From Candidatus Muiribacterium halophilum (GTDB taxonomy: Bacteria; Muiribacteriota; Muiribacteriia; Muiribacteriales; Muiribacteriaceae), in assembly GCA_002869225.1 (NCBI GenBank), contig PKTG01000122.1, positions 96,071 through 160,070 of the forward strand: a stretch of 64,000 nt of DNA, written 5' to 3'. This document shows positions 46,232-56,818 of this stretch, one piece after another (within the stretch, counting starts at the first letter, position 1; every line of letters starts with the position of its first letter). Below the pieces are notes generated by a model. It saw only the letters and a list, made by a program, of their open reading frames with translations. It did not search any database and was not told where the DNA came from. The translations under genes and the position numbers were made by a program.

Positions 46232-46750
46232 TTATATCTTTATCTGATTGATCATATCCTGAGCAAGCATATGTATTCTTGAATTCTTATCCGCACATTC
46301 AAGGGCAAGTTCGAATTCTTTTAAAGCTTTATCAAGTAGTTGTTTTTTACCAAGTGCTATTCCTAAAATATAATGTGCTTCTGCGTTCATCTCATCAATA
46401 GACAATGCTCTTTTTGAATCTGTGATAGCAGCATCGAAATTTAGAGCGTTTAGACTTTGTTTTGCCTGTTTAGTGTAAGCCATAGATGCATCTTTAGATT
46501 TTTCATCAAGATATAATAGTTCTATTGTAGTCTTATTGACTAATATGAAATCTTTCTTAGTCTCTTTATCGCTACCATTCTGTTTCATCTTTATGTTTGT
46601 CATTGGAAGATATAACTTATCAGATTCCGCGTTCAGGATATCTGATAATCTGGATTCTTCATAAAGATATACTTCTCCCTGTATTAGATGTGTTCTAGTA
46701 TGGAGAATCACTCGCATCTTATCTTTTTTTACTTTGATACCTGATGCCAT
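46232..46750 (-). CDS. TPR-containing protein with N-terminal beta domain
   Basis: 172 residues, no signal peptide. The N-terminal 80 residues form a small beta domain (MRVILHTRTHLIQGEVYLY), and about 90-165 form two TPR units (AKQSLNALNFDAAITDSKRA, AEAHYILGIALGKKQLLDKA). A strong AAGGAGGT ribosome-binding site is present. It heads the three-gene group that includes the two exported proteins, so it may act on their assembly. Function unknown. Confidence 0.6.
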   Translation of the reverse strand: MASGIKVKKDKMRVILHTRTHLIQGEVYLYEESRLSDILNAESDKLYLPMTNIKMKQNGSDKETKKDFILVNKTTIELLYLDEKSKDASMAYTKQAKQSLNALNFDAAITDSKRALSIDEMNAEAHYILGIALGKKQLLDKALKEFELALECADKNSRIHMLAQDMINQIKI

Positions 46751-46771
46751 ATTACCTCCTTAAATTAGGTG

Positions 46772-46806
46772 AAAATCGACCACCCGTTAAAAGATGGTCG
46801 ATTTTT
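46772..46806 (-). terminator. terminator of the vor operon
   Basis: An 11-bp inverted repeat AAAATCGACCA / TGGTCGATTTT (46772-46782 with 46796-46806) lies 25 bases beyond the last vor gene. On the minus strand the stem ends in TTTT. The T tract is short, so termination may be partial into the downstream TPR gene. Confidence 0.6.
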
Positions 46807-46830
46807 TATCGGTAAATCAATTATAGATGT

Positions 46831-47370
46831 TTAAGAAATAAGTTCCATACCTTTTTCTAAAGCTTTCTCGTTTAGAGGTAATTTATCATGATGCCTTTCC
46901 GGAAGCATCTTTTTTAATGCGTTCATGACAGAATCTTTTGATACAACACCGGTAGCTTTTATATAGCTGCCAAGAGCTATCATATTAGCTATCTTTGTGT
47001 TCCCCATATCTTTTGCTGTGTTTGATATATCAAGAGCATATACTTTAATATCATCCCTTTTTGGTTTGATATCTATCAGAGAACTGTTGTATATAAGAAT
47101 ACCATCTTTTTCTATAGATTCTTCGAACTTTTCCATAGAAGGTCTGTTCATTGCTATTAGTGTATCAGGTATGCTGATAACAGGAGAACCGATCTTTCTC
47201 TCAGATACTATGACGTTACAATTTGCTGTTCCACCACGCATCTCTGGACCGTATGAAGGTATCCATGAAATTTCCTTATCTTCAAGCATTCCAGCATAAG
47301 CAAGGACCTGTCCCATTAACATTATACCCTGTCCACCAAATCCGGCCATTATAACTTTTTCATTTATCAT
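46831..47370 (-). CDS. 2-oxoacid:ferredoxin oxidoreductase, gamma subunit
   Basis: 179-residue catalytic gamma domain of the POR/KOR/VOR superfamily, with [19 protein letters not shown] (about 9-27) and [18 protein letters not shown] (about 39-56), both diagnostic. It overlaps the beta gene by ATGA. It oxidatively decarboxylates 2-oxo acids to acyl-CoA with reduction of ferredoxin. Its neighbours (VorB-like alpha) favour branched-chain 2-oxo acids. Confidence 0.88.
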   Translation of the reverse strand: MINEKVIMAGFGGQGIMLMGQVLAYAGMLEDKEISWIPSYGPEMRGGTANCNVIVSERKIGSPVISIPDTLIAMNRPSMEKFEESIEKDGILIYNSSLIDIKPKRDDIKVYALDISNTAKDMGNTKIANMIALGSYIKATGVVSKDSVMNALKKMLPERHHDKLPLNEKALEKGMELIS

Positions 47371-48125
47371 TTTGAACCTCCTTTCTCATCAGAAAGGTCT
47401 TTGTATACTCCAAGTGGGAAAACAGGCATCATCTGTTCTTTTATGAACTTAGTTCCGTCTGTTGGTTTCATTCCCCAGTTTGTTGGACACTGTGATAGTA
47501 CTTCAACTAGTGAGAAACCTTTTCCATCTAACTGGTTCTGGAAAGCTTTTTTTATAGCTTTTTTTGTCTGAATAATAGAACCAGGAGTAGTGATAGCAGT
47601 TCTTTCAAGATAAGTAGTACCTCTAAGAGTTGATAGAAGTTCACATACTTTAATAGGATATCCCTCGTTTTCTGGATTTCTTCCGTAAGGAGCTGTAGAA
47701 GCCTTTTGACCTACTAAAGTAGTTGGAGCCATCTGGCCACCAGTCATTCCATAAATAGCATTATTTACAAAGATGACTGTTATATTTTCACCTCTGTTTG
47801 CAGCGTGTATTATTTCAGCAGTACCAATTGCAGCAAGGTCACCATCTCCCTGATAGGAAAAGACGATAGAATCAGGTTTTGCTCTTTTAATACCTGTTGC
47901 AACTGCTGGAGCTCTACCATGAGCTGCCTGTGAGAAGTCAACATCATAATACCAGTATGCAAATACAGCACATCCAACAGGTGCTACACCAACAGTTCTA
48001 TCCTGTATACCAAGTTCGTCAATTATCTCAGCTATTAGTTTATGTATCACTCCGTGTCCGCATCCTGGACAATAGTGAAAATGTCTGTCTTTTAGACATT
48101 TAGGTCTTTCGTAGACTGTCTTCAT
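47367..48125 (-). CDS. 2-oxoacid:ferredoxin oxidoreductase, beta (TPP) subunit
   Basis: 252 residues that bind thiamine diphosphate. [12 protein letters not shown] (about 17-28) and the TPP motif [20 protein letters not shown] ending NN (about 94-122) are present. [14 protein letters not shown] and [14 protein letters not shown] are typical of the KOR/VOR beta group. The TPP is supplied by thiamine pyrophosphokinase (9946). It overlaps both neighbours by four bases, so this is a coupled operon. Confidence 0.9.
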   Translation of the reverse strand: MKTVYERPKCLKDRHFHYCPGCGHGVIHKLIAEIIDELGIQDRTVGVAPVGCAVFAYWYYDVDFSQAAHGRAPAVATGIKRAKPDSIVFSYQGDGDLAAIGTAEIIHAANRGENITVIFVNNAIYGMTGGQMAPTTLVGQKASTAPYGRNPENEGYPIKVCELLSTLRGTTYLERTAITTPGSIIQTKKAIKKAFQNQLDGKGFSLVEVLSQCPTNWGMKPTDGTKFIKEQMMPVFPLGVYKDLSDEKGGSK

Positions 48126-49186
48126 TTAAAGATTTCCCCCTTCCCTTCAAGTATTTTTTCGATTTGTTCTACTAGTTCTATGTCAGTAGGGACCATTCCA
48201 CCACATCTTCCGTAAAAATAGACATCGGTTCCAGGTGCAGATGATAGTTGAACATCTTCAACCATCTGTCCTGTTGATAGTTCGCAGACAAGAACTTTTT
48301 TTGTCTTTTCAGACAATTTGTTTATTATATCTTTTGGGAATGGGAAAAGTGTCTGAGGTCTTAACATACCTACTTTTATTCCTTTTTCTCTTGCAAGTTC
48401 AACAGCGGATCTTACAACTCTGGAGGTTATACCGTAAGCGACTACAAATAGTTCACAATCATCAGTCATAAATTCCTCGAATCGCACTTCGTTTTCTTTT
48501 ATCTTATTGTACTTTGCTAGAAGATTAAGGTTATGTTTCTCAAGTTTTTCAGGTTCAATATCAATTGATGTTATTACATTTGCTTTTCCAAGTTTATTAC
48601 CAATAGTCCAGTCATTAGCTGGAGTCTTTCTTTCAGGTTTTTTAAATTCAACCGCTTCTTTCATCTGACCAAGATAACCATCAGCAAGAAGCATTACAGG
48701 ATTTCGATATTTTTCGGCAAGATCAAATGCCAGCATAGTGAAATCCGCCATTTCCTGACCTGAATCTGGTGCAAGGACGATCAATCTGTAATTACCGTGT
48801 CCTCCGCCTTTTGTAGCCTGGAAATAATCGCCCTGTTCAGGTGCGATGTTTCCAAGTCCAGGTCCACCTCTTTGAACATTTACAACTACGCATGGAAGCT
48901 CTGCACCAGCGATATATGATATTCCTTCAAGTTTAAGACTGACACCAGGGCTTGAAGAAGATGTCATAACTCTAATGCCAGTTCCGGCAGCACCATATAC
49001 CATATTGATTGCAGCTACTTCACTTTCAGCCTGAAGAAAAGTCTTTCCCACCTTTGGCATCTCTGCTGCCAGGTATTCGGGAAGTTCTGACTGTGGGGTT
49101 ATAGGATAACCGAAATAACAGTCGAGACCAGCAAGAATTGCTGCTTTCCCGATAGCTTCGTTTCCCTTGATGAATTCTTTTGCCAT
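48122..49186 (-). CDS. vorB: 2-oxoisovalerate-type ferredoxin oxidoreductase, alpha subunit
   Basis: 354 residues. [20 protein letters not shown] at the start, [34 protein letters not shown] and [20 protein letters not shown] are the blocks I recall for the VorB (3-methyl-2-oxobutanoate dehydrogenase) group, rather than the pyruvate enzymes. Substrate preference cannot be proved by eye. VOR gives isobutyryl-, isovaleryl- and 2-methylbutyryl-CoA, which ptb and buk (17.7-23.4 kb) could convert to acids with ATP. Confidence 0.85.
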   Translation of the reverse strand: MAKEFIKGNEAIGKAAILAGLDCYFGYPITPQSELPEYLAAEMPKVGKTFLQAESEVAAINMVYGAAGTGIRVMTSSSSPGVSLKLEGISYIAGAELPCVVVNVQRGGPGLGNIAPEQGDYFQATKGGGHGNYRLIVLAPDSGQEMADFTMLAFDLAEKYRNPVMLLADGYLGQMKEAVEFKKPERKTPANDWTIGNKLGKANVITSIDIEPEKLEKHNLNLLAKYNKIKENEVRFEEFMTDDCELFVVAYGITSRVVRSAVELAREKGIKVGMLRPQTLFPFPKDIINKLSEKTKKVLVCELSTGQMVEDVQLSSAPGTDVYFYGRCGGMVPTDIELVEQIEKILEGKGEIFK

Positions 49187-49201
49187 ATTATTACTCCTCC
49201 A

Positions 49202-49408
49202 TTAATCCTTATAGACCGAGATAACTATATCCGGACATACTTTCGCACATGCTCCACAACCAATACAACTATCCATATCGGTTATCTGAACGACTTTGTA
49301 CCCTTTGGTATTCAACCTGTTTGAGATCTCAAGTATCTTCTTAGGACAGGCTTCTACACATAGTCCGCATTCTTTACAGAATTCCTCGGCAATCTTGATC
49401 TTTGCCAT
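49202..49408 (-). CDS. 2x[4Fe-4S] ferredoxin subunit of the 2-oxoacid oxidoreductase
   Basis: 68-residue protein with two CxxCxxCxxxCP motifs, CKECGLCVEACP (about 13-24) and CIGCGACAKVCP (about 47-58), one for each [4Fe-4S] cluster. It is the delta subunit that takes electrons from the catalytic core. An AAGGGAGGT ribosome-binding site is present. It is the first gene of the vor operon. Confidence 0.92.
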   Translation of the reverse strand: MAKIKIAEEFCKECGLCVEACPKKILEISNRLNTKGYKVVQITDMDSCIGCGACAKVCPDIVISVYKD

Positions 49409-49463
49409 ATTACCTCCCTTTTAAACTACATTGCCCTCATTATATTAGAATTAGTGTGTTTTA

Positions 49464-49496
49464 TCAAAAAAAAAAAAGAGCATCGGTGATGCTCTT
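49464..49496 (-). terminator. intrinsic terminator of the surface-protein operon
   Basis: On the minus strand AAGAGCATC-ACC-GATGCTCTT forms a 9-bp stem (about 49476-49496), followed by about 12 T (49466-49477). It lies downstream of the TPR lipoprotein (49532) and ends the 64-49.5 kb operon before the vor operon begins. Confidence 0.85.
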
Positions 49497-49500
49497 ATTT

Positions 49501-49521
49501 CAGTAAACAGTAAACAGTAAT
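49501..49521 (+). repeat. CAGTAAA tandem repeat (three copies)
   Basis: Three copies of the 7-mer CAGTAAA (the last CAGTAAT) lie between the terminator and the stop of the TPR lipoprotein. It is the same type of small intergenic repeat as that inserted at 27724-27786. Confidence 0.6.
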
Positions 49522-49531
49522 CTGTTATAAG

Positions 49532-50035
49532 TTAATTAAGAAGTTCTAGTAAAGAGTCGATCATATTTTTTGTATCGTATGAACTGTCAGAAAACTGTCT
49601 TGCGAGATTAAGGTTTGTATTGAATTTTTCTGTATCCCCCTGAAGCATATACGTCATCGCTAACATTGCTCTTGCATCCCCATTATCAACATTTTCGTTA
49701 TAATAGGGTTGATATACCGTGTCATAAGAATAGCTAAACACTTCTTCAAGATATGTCTGTGCTTTTGTAATATCTTTAGGTTCACTGGAAAGATTTATTA
49801 GTGAAAGTCCTACTTTAGCCTCGTTTATTAATTGTTCATCACTTTCATTTTGAAGTATTTGATTAAATAGCACCGCTGAATCGGAGATATCACCCTTTTC
49901 CAGTTTATTCCATGCATCGTTATAATTTACTATTGAAGTGTTAACTACAGGTGCAGGAGAATCTGAACCACATCCTGTTAAAATAAACATTATTATAAAA
50001 ACACCTAAAAATAATACACGATATGTCTTTTTCAT
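49532..50035 (-). CDS. TPR lipoprotein
   Basis: 167 residues. A lipoprotein signal with lipobox ILTGC (Cys about 22), then two or three TPR-like helical units (NKLEKGDISDSAVLFNQILQ, DARAMLAMTYMLQGDTEKFN). It starts eight bases after the giant gene's stop, with an AGGAGG ribosome-binding site. It is the last gene of the surface operon and is followed by a strong terminator. It is probably a membrane-anchored adaptor. Confidence 0.7.
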   Translation of the reverse strand: MKKTYRVLFLGVFIIMFILTGCGSDSPAPVVNTSIVNYNDAWNKLEKGDISDSAVLFNQILQNESDEQLINEAKVGLSLINLSSEPKDITKAQTYLEEVFSYSYDTVYQPYYNENVDNGDARAMLAMTYMLQGDTEKFNTNLNLARQFSDSSYDTKNMIDSLLELLN

Positions 50036-50043
50036 CTTTCCTC

Positions 50044-53000
50044 CTATCTTAACACCGCTATCTTACCGGTTTTTTCAACTTCCTCACCAGTAGTGTTAAT
50101 AGCTCTAAGGCGATAGTAATATACTCCGTTTGATACAAGGTCACCTCTTAACGATCTAAGATCCCAGTAAAAATCATTTATACCAAGGGTAGTACTGATA
50201 CTTTCTCTATAGATCTTTCTTCCTGATACATCAAATATTGAAAGGGTTACGCTTTTGCAAAGTGCTGTCTGAACACTATAACGAATGTTCACAAAATCTG
50301 TGGCTGGATTTGGATAAACTGATATACTTGAAATATCTAGTGGTCCAGGTGCAAGGAATGAAGAAGAGTATTCTCTTGTATTGCCTATTCCATCTACAAG
50401 TCTTAGATCAATATTATGATTCCCAGCTGGAATATTAGCGAACCATTTAGAATCAAATCTTAACTCGTTCCCCTGTAAAGAGATCCTATCTTTATTGTCC
50501 TCGTTGTCTATTATTACTTTTGCAACTTCAAATCCACTAGCATCTTCTATATTGAATACAGGCATCTCGTAAAACTTCTGGAGTTTCTGTACCCTTGGAG
50601 CTGTCCTGTCTCGCAGTATTGCAAATGAAGTACCTTTTTTTAAGTTGACTGATAAATCTTCTGAGGTCTTCTGTATGAACTTCCAACCGTTATCGGTATC
50701 AAAATATAATCCGGTATCTTTTGGATTTTCAGAATCTTTGTCAGATGATAGTCTAATATTATCATCACTTGCAGTTATTGTGTATTTCCATGAAATTGGT
50801 ATCAGTTCTTCGATATTATTTGAGGATACACTTTTTCTTGATTTTTTTTCCTCTAATGTATCGTAAAAGACCATATAGTTTGAATCATCTTTTATATTAG
50901 CTTTAAGGAAATTTCCAGCAAGTCTTAACGGTGCATTTTTCATATATCCATATTCCATGAATATACTTGAAACAAGCCCGTTAGTAGTCTGAGCTGAGAT
51001 TGTTACCATACCTAAATAGTCATTGTCGAGTTTATAGGAAGCAAAATAGGTGTTAGATCCACTTGTAGCTGTATAGCCAACGGAAACTGCGGTCTTATTT
51101 CTCTGTTTAAGACTAATAGTTAGTCCGGTCAATGCAGTAGAATGTTTTGCGATTATGAATATCTCATCTTTAACTGCTGGATTTTTAAATGCTACAAAGT
51201 CAAAATCTTTTTCCGCAGTTGTGAAGGTTATTATATCAGGATTTTCAATAAAGTTTCCTGATACATCTTTTATGATTGAACTAATATTTATAGTGTAATC
51301 AGATGAATTTGCAAGTGGCATAGTTGGACTTATTGTTATAACAAACCGGCTTTTACCGTTAATTGTCTGTGTATTAGTAGAAAATGTATATTCAACTAAT
51401 GAGAATTCAGGTACAACAGAAGTATTTCCAGGATATAACTTAATATAATCACTTAAATTCTGAAGTATATCATCGGATAATCTTTCGCTAAAAACAAGCT
51501 GAATATCATTACTAACACCAATATCATCGGCATCATCAAGAGGAATACTTTCGCTTGCGATGAACTGTGGAGCAAGATCATCATTAGCAGTTGTAAAAGA
51601 AACTATATAGTCATCTATAGGACTATATTCAAAAAGATTATTACCATTTCCATCAAGGTTCTTTGTGTTTTCATTTTCAAGATCAGCTGAAAGTATAAGC
51701 TTATATTCAGTATTATATTCCAGATTACTTTTTGGTGTTATTACAAGTGTCTTATTACTATTTAAATAGTTCAAAGTCGCTTCTATTATGTCTCCAGTAT
51801 CTTTTTTAACTAATTTTACTGTGTTATTTTCTCCATATATTACAGATATTCTTTCAAGAGAGTCGTTGAAAAATACAGTTATCTTGCTGTTTATATCAAC
51901 ATCAGTCTTGTTTTTATAAGGATTTGTCTGAATTACCGAAAGATATTGTTTTTCATCTCCTGTAACATATTCATAAAGATAATCATCAACAGGAGAACCT
52001 TCTGATGTTCCATCTTTGTCACCATCTAACGTGTTACCGTTCTTATCTCTCATATTACCAGATATTAGAAGCGTATATTTAGAATTGTGGTCAAGTTCCT
52101 TATCGAGGTTCATGACAAGTACTGTATTGTTGTTTTCCCATGAATATGTTACCGGCCAGCTTTCAATAGAATTATATTTTCTAAAGGTTATTAGATTATC
52201 TATATTATTTAGGAAAAAATCTCCATCCATATCAAAATCAGATGTAAAGGTTATTTTAAAATGTGTTACTTCATCTGGAGCTGTAATATCATTTCTAAAT
52301 GCTTCAGGAACATCCTTTACAAAAGGTGGAGATGGCGCTTTAGTAGTAAAAGTCCATGAAAACGGGTTGATCGTTATAATATCTTTATCGCTGTCAAGAT
52401 CCTCAATATTTTTAACAACTACTTTATAATCAGAATTAAAACTAAGATCATCCTGAAATTTAAGCACGGCAATATATTTATCATCAGTCTCGCCGTTGTT
52501 ATTATAATCATTTCCATCTTCTGATTGATAATATTCAAGAGATTGAACTGAGATAGGTATACCTGAGCTTTCAACGTAAAAGTTTGAGGAGTTTAGTATA
52601 CTTCTTGAATAGTCGGCAACTAGAGGATCGTCCTCATGATTAATATCCTCTGAGAACTCAACCCATACAGATATCATATTTTTATTTGTGGATACAGCAG
52701 AACCTGTAGGATATTTTGTTAGTATGGATGGCGGTATATCGTCAGAGATACTTATTACCCTGGAATAATTACCGTCGCCCGCATCTCTATCTGCTGTAGA
52801 ATTATCGCCATCAAAAACGTTTCCAAAAAGATCTGTAAGTTGACTACCTGCTCTTTCAGAATAGGTCCATAAAGTATAATCACCATTTGGAAACTGATTA
52901 TTTATTAAAGTGGTAGGTGTAACAACAATAACGGAATAATCTTCATCCGGGATAAGATTGTTGTCAGTCGGTCCATCAAAAGGATTACTATCCCCTGTCC

Positions 53001-56000
53001 TGTTTTCTATCTTTACGTCATAATATTTTTCTGGCATAACGCCCGAACCATCATTATAGACAATAGATACAAGGTTTTTGATGTTTTGAGCACCGGCAAC
53101 AGTTATCTTTTCGTTAAATATGATCTCAAATTTTGTTCCTACCTGCATGGAGGTCTCTGCTATATATGCAGTTGGTTTATTATAGTCTTTTTTTGTCTTA
53201 AAACTCCACACATAACTGTCGGTATCATCCGGGAAAATAGTTCCTATACTGGATAGGTCGTTTCCAGCCATATCCTCTACCTTTACGTTAAGCTCTGCGT
53301 AGTATGTAGTATCGTATTTTAACGGAATATTATATGTCTTTCCGTTTCCAAGGTCCATGACATATTTAAAAGTAGCTTTTTGATCTCTTTGATTATAGCT
53401 TATCTGAAGGTTATCATCGTCAAGATATATTTTATTATCAGAACTATCTTTATAATATACCCTAAATACAGAATCGCTATTAGAGTCACCGGATATTGTC
53501 TTAGCATCCCCGTCTGCGGTAGTATCATCCATAAGTTCTGAGAAATTTACAGTATATTCAAGAGATGTCCCATCACTGTTAATTATGTTAATATCAGATG
53601 TACCGTTAAGTGGGTATGTAGTTATAACCCTTGGAGCCACAGTATCATCTGAGGTAGCTGTTGTGAATGTGAATAGTTTATTATAAGCTAGCGGATTTCC
53701 ATCAGTATCTTTAGGAGAATACTCTGTTGTCTCATCGTTTATTCCTATTGAGACTGTATACTTTATGCCCTTTTTCAAATTTGAGACAGGATAAAAATAG
53801 GCTATATTTTCAGTCTCATCATAATAAATCTGTCCTGTGATATTTGATATTCCATCGTTTATGGCTATTCCCTGCTGATTGATAGAAGTAGTATCCATGG
53901 TTTCTGAAAATTGAATTATTATATAAGAATTTATAGGGACATATCCCTGACCATCTTCTGGAAAATGATTGATTACTATTGGATCTGATGTAGTATTAAA
54001 ATCTTTTGTATAATCAGAGGCTATTGCATTTCCGCCTAGGTCCTGAAGTAGTGAATTATCAGATCTGACAACAAGTCTACAGTATGAATCCTGTGGTAGA
54101 TAATTATCAGGTTTAAATATAACAAAGTATTTCTTGGTGTTCCTTTCGTCAAGTTCAACGTACTCGACTTCTCCACTTGAAACACCATCAGGATCAGAGA
54201 AATCGCCGTTGTCATCATAAATCACATAAACTGATTCATCGGATAGATTGAGAGCATCTAATGGTTCATCAAATTCTATTTTTATTGAAGCGTCAATAGT
54301 ATAATCCTGCCCGATTATCGGTGTTGGTGTGGAGCCTATACTTATTATATTAGGAGCGATATTATCATCTTCTATTGTGAATGAAAAGATTATATCATCA
54401 TCTAAAGGATTACCAGATATTATATTAGCTTTGTCCATTACCTGTTTTCCGCCAACTAATGAATTTTGAAGTACAAAAGTGTAATTGCCAGTCTCAAATG
54501 GTTCTTTCTGACCGTTACCAAATTCATCATTAAAGATCTCAAGAATATAATCTGTTTTGTCTCCATCTAGATTATAATCAATATTCTCATCTCTTTCGTT
54601 GACATATATAGATTCATATACATCTCCATCCGATGCGCCTGGATCATCAAGAAAAAGAATAGGGTCAGCTCCGTCTATTGGAGCGTCAGAATCATTTACA
54701 GTATTATAACCTGTTATGTTTAGATCTTTGAGATTTATATCCTCATTGAAGTATATTCTAATATAATTTAGACCATTAGCTTCAGGTATGATCTCATTAG
54801 AAGCAGGGTAAGTAGAGACTGCATATGGTGATACATCATCAGTCGTACTTATCTGACCGTTATATGTCTTCTCGAGATTTATTCCTGAAACATCTTTAAC
54901 ATTTGGTAATACAAATACATCATATTTTTTATTTTTATAAAATACACCGGCTGAAGGATATCTGGAATCACCTCTTGGGTCCATTTTAGTAGTTAAAGTA
55001 AAATCTCTCTTTGGATCTTTTCCGGGTCTGTTATCAGAAGTTATAGTAACATATGGGTTTAACACACCATCAAAAAGAACAAAGTTTTCAGAGACTATCT
55101 CACTAGTATCCATGTCTTTAGAAAATGATATCTCAATTGTTCCGTATTCTAGAAGATAATCATTATCAAATATATCATTAGGATCATCATATTCAATACC
55201 TGGTATATAATCCAGGCTTAGGATTTTCGGATTTTCATAGTTGCCTTTTGTGAAAAAGTCCCATGAGTTCTCGTCTATCATATTTCCAGCACTATCCATC
55301 AACCCTCTAATAACTACTCTATAATTATGATCTGGTTGAAGTGAATCTAATGGAGTTATGTATAGTTTGGAGTTATATTCCTGATAATTCAATGAAATCG
55401 GGACATACTCACTACCGTTGAGGAGTTTTACATTATCTTCATTGATTGAACTACTCAACATCTTTTCATCAAATTGAATATATATATCAGTATTATAAGG
55501 AACACCGATCTGACCTTCGATCGGAAATTTTGATATTATTCCAGGCGGGAAGGTATCATCTTCTGTTGTGAATTTAAAAGATGCTCCCTCAAAAGGTATA
55601 CCCGCTATGTCTCTGGCATTTGAATTGATAGTATACTGATATTCCTGTCCATAAAGAAGGTCTTCAGTAGGCTTATATATCATAAGATATAAATCGTTGT
55701 TCTCATCATATTTGAAAGTATAGGAACCCTGAACTTCAGGGGTCATACTAAAAGCATTCATTAAAGAAAGTGGATCCATCATCTCATCAAAGACAACATT
55801 TATGGTACTTGTAATAGAGACATTAGAGGCACCTGGAGAAGGTATCTGTTCTTCAATAGATGATTTTTGCGAGTCTGATATTAGAAGCATCTGATTTATA
55901 TAATCAGCATCATCTTCATTTAAAGCGTTTCCTGCTCTATCCCAAACATTATTAAGATCAATACTATACTGAGATCTTGATCTGAGATAATGTCTTTCAT

Positions 56001-56745
56001 GTTCAAACACTAATCTTGTATACTCATCGTTTGAATCTCGAGAAGGCATTATAAGTTCATCAGATTCATCTCTTGTTATGTACTCAAGGTCCTCACTAAA
56101 AGGACTTGTATCAAGATCTGTGTATACCGAGTATTCAGTGCTTAAAACCTGACCTTCGTCATCATCCCAGGTCTGTGTAACAATAGGTTCATTGAAAGTA
56201 AGTTCGATATCATTATATATTTGAACGTTAGCTATTGATTTTTCTGTAACTATATCATCGTATCTTGGTGTAGAAGTATCGAAGTATAGATAATCATCAT
56301 CTTCATAGTAAGGTGTAGATACCTCTCCTGTATCATATGTTACAAGTAATTTTATCGCTGTATTTTCACTTGATTCCGTACTTGGAGGAAGCTGACAGCC
56401 AAAGATATTTCTTTCACCAGTTTCTGATATATCAAACACCCTCATAGCATGAAAAGTATCTCCACCGTTTGAATCAATCCAGAAATGCACTCTTATACTC
56501 TGCCAGTTTTCGGGATTTGATGGTGGTGGAACATCTATTTTTATTACAAAGTCTCTATCATTTGTGAATTTTCCATATTCATCATACTCAAATATATCTC
56601 TGTTAATATATGGGTCAGCAGAAGGAACTATTATCTCGCCATCTTCATTTCTTTCAACGCCAAATACGAACTCAGCATATGCATTAAAAGTTAATGCTAC
56701 TATAAATAATAACAATAATATTGATCTTAATTTTTTTATTTGCAT
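50044..56745 (-). CDS. giant Ig-like (Big_5/SbsA-type) surface protein with T9SS sorting domain
   Basis: 2,233 residues. A signal peptide (LRSILLLLFIVALTFNAYA) is followed by about a dozen Big_5/SbsA Ig-like repeats of about 110-150 residues. Each has a start such as PSPGASNVSITSTINVVFDE, the core INVVFDEMMD-x-S or ITVFFND-like strand, and a TTEDD/TTA-x-DD end. The C-terminal domain (from about 2,140) is a type-A T9SS sorting signal (VYPNPATDFVNIRYS, LSIFDVSGRKIYRES, NGVYYYRLRA, GKIAVLR). It is uninterrupted over 6.7 kb, unlike its relative at 33975. The ATG at 56745 is preferred, with GGAGGT before it. It is probably a cell-surface or adhesin-like filament. Confidence 0.88.
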   Translation of the reverse strand: MQIKKLRSILLLLFIVALTFNAYAEFVFGVERNEDGEIIVPSADPYINRDIFEYDEYGKFTNDRDFVIKIDVPPPSNPENWQSIRVHFWIDSNGGDTFHAMRVFDISETGERNIFGCQLPPSTESSENTAIKLLVTYDTGEVSTPYYEDDDYLYFDTSTPRYDDIVTEKSIANVQIYNDIELTFNEPIVTQTWDDDEGQVLSTEYSVYTDLDTSPFSEDLEYITRDESDELIMPSRDSNDEYTRLVFEHERHYLRSRSQYSIDLNNVWDRAGNALNEDDADYINQMLLISDSQKSSIEEQIPSPGASNVSITSTINVVFDEMMDPLSLMNAFSMTPEVQGSYTFKYDENNDLYLMIYKPTEDLLYGQEYQYTINSNARDIAGIPFEGASFKFTTEDDTFPPGIISKFPIEGQIGVPYNTDIYIQFDEKMLSSSINEDNVKLLNGSEYVPISLNYQEYNSKLYITPLDSLQPDHNYRVVIRGLMDSAGNMIDENSWDFFTKGNYENPKILSLDYIPGIEYDDPNDIFDNDYLLEYGTIEISFSKDMDTSEIVSENFVLFDGVLNPYVTITSDNRPGKDPKRDFTLTTKMDPRGDSRYPSAGVFYKNKKYDVFVLPNVKDVSGINLEKTYNGQISTTDDVSPYAVSTYPASNEIIPEANGLNYIRIYFNEDINLKDLNITGYNTVNDSDAPIDGADPILFLDDPGASDGDVYESIYVNERDENIDYNLDGDKTDYILEIFNDEFGNGQKEPFETGNYTFVLQNSLVGGKQVMDKANIISGNPLDDDIIFSFTIEDDNIAPNIISIGSTPTPIIGQDYTIDASIKIEFDEPLDALNLSDESVYVIYDDNGDFSDPDGVSSGEVEYVELDERNTKKYFVIFKPDNYLPQDSYCRLVVRSDNSLLQDLGGNAIASDYTKDFNTTSDPIVINHFPEDGQGYVPINSYIIIQFSETMDTTSINQQGIAINDGISNITGQIYYDETENIAYFYPVSNLKKGIKYTVSIGINDETTEYSPKDTDGNPLAYNKLFTFTTATSDDTVAPRVITTYPLNGTSDINIINSDGTSLEYTVNFSELMDDTTADGDAKTISGDSNSDSVFRVYYKDSSDNKIYLDDDNLQISYNQRDQKATFKYVMDLGNGKTYNIPLKYDTTYYAELNVKVEDMAGNDLSSIGTIFPDDTDSYVWSFKTKKDYNKPTAYIAETSMQVGTKFEIIFNEKITVAGAQNIKNLVSIVYNDGSGVMPEKYYDVKIENRTGDSNPFDGPTDNNLIPDEDYSVIVVTPTTLINNQFPNGDYTLWTYSERAGSQLTDLFGNVFDGDNSTADRDAGDGNYSRVISISDDIPPSILTKYPTGSAVSTNKNMISVWVEFSEDINHEDDPLVADYSRSILNSSNFYVESSGIPISVQSLEYYQSEDGNDYNNNGETDDKYIAVLKFQDDLSFNSDYKVVVKNIEDLDSDKDIITINPFSWTFTTKAPSPPFVKDVPEAFRNDITAPDEVTHFKITFTSDFDMDGDFFLNNIDNLITFRKYNSIESWPVTYSWENNNTVLVMNLDKELDHNSKYTLLISGNMRDKNGNTLDGDKDGTSEGSPVDDYLYEYVTGDEKQYLSVIQTNPYKNKTDVDINSKITVFFNDSLERISVIYGENNTVKLVKKDTGDIIEATLNYLNSNKTLVITPKSNLEYNTEYKLILSADLENENTKNLDGNGNNLFEYSPIDDYIVSFTTANDDLAPQFIASESIPLDDADDIGVSNDIQLVFSERLSDDILQNLSDYIKLYPGNTSVVPEFSLVEYTFSTNTQTINGKSRFVITISPTMPLANSSDYTINISSIIKDVSGNFIENPDIITFTTAEKDFDFVAFKNPAVKDEIFIIAKHSTALTGLTISLKQRNKTAVSVGYTATSGSNTYFASYKLDNDYLGMVTISAQTTNGLVSSIFMEYGYMKNAPLRLAGNFLKANIKDDSNYMVFYDTLEEKKSRKSVSSNNIEELIPISWKYTITASDDNIRLSSDKDSENPKDTGLYFDTDNGWKFIQKTSEDLSVNLKKGTSFAILRDRTAPRVQKLQKFYEMPVFNIEDASGFEVAKVIIDNEDNKDRISLQGNELRFDSKWFANIPAGNHNIDLRLVDGIGNTREYSSSFLAPGPLDISSISVYPNPATDFVNIRYSVQTALCKSVTLSIFDVSGRKIYRESISTTLGINDFYWDLRSLRGDLVSNGVYYYRLRAINTTGEEVEKTGKIAVLR

Positions 56746-56818
56746 GTTTAGAACCTCCACTGAAACTTTCGGTAGTGGTATTATCCCCTTATTTTGTAGT
56801 ATCGGTAGTATTTCAGAT

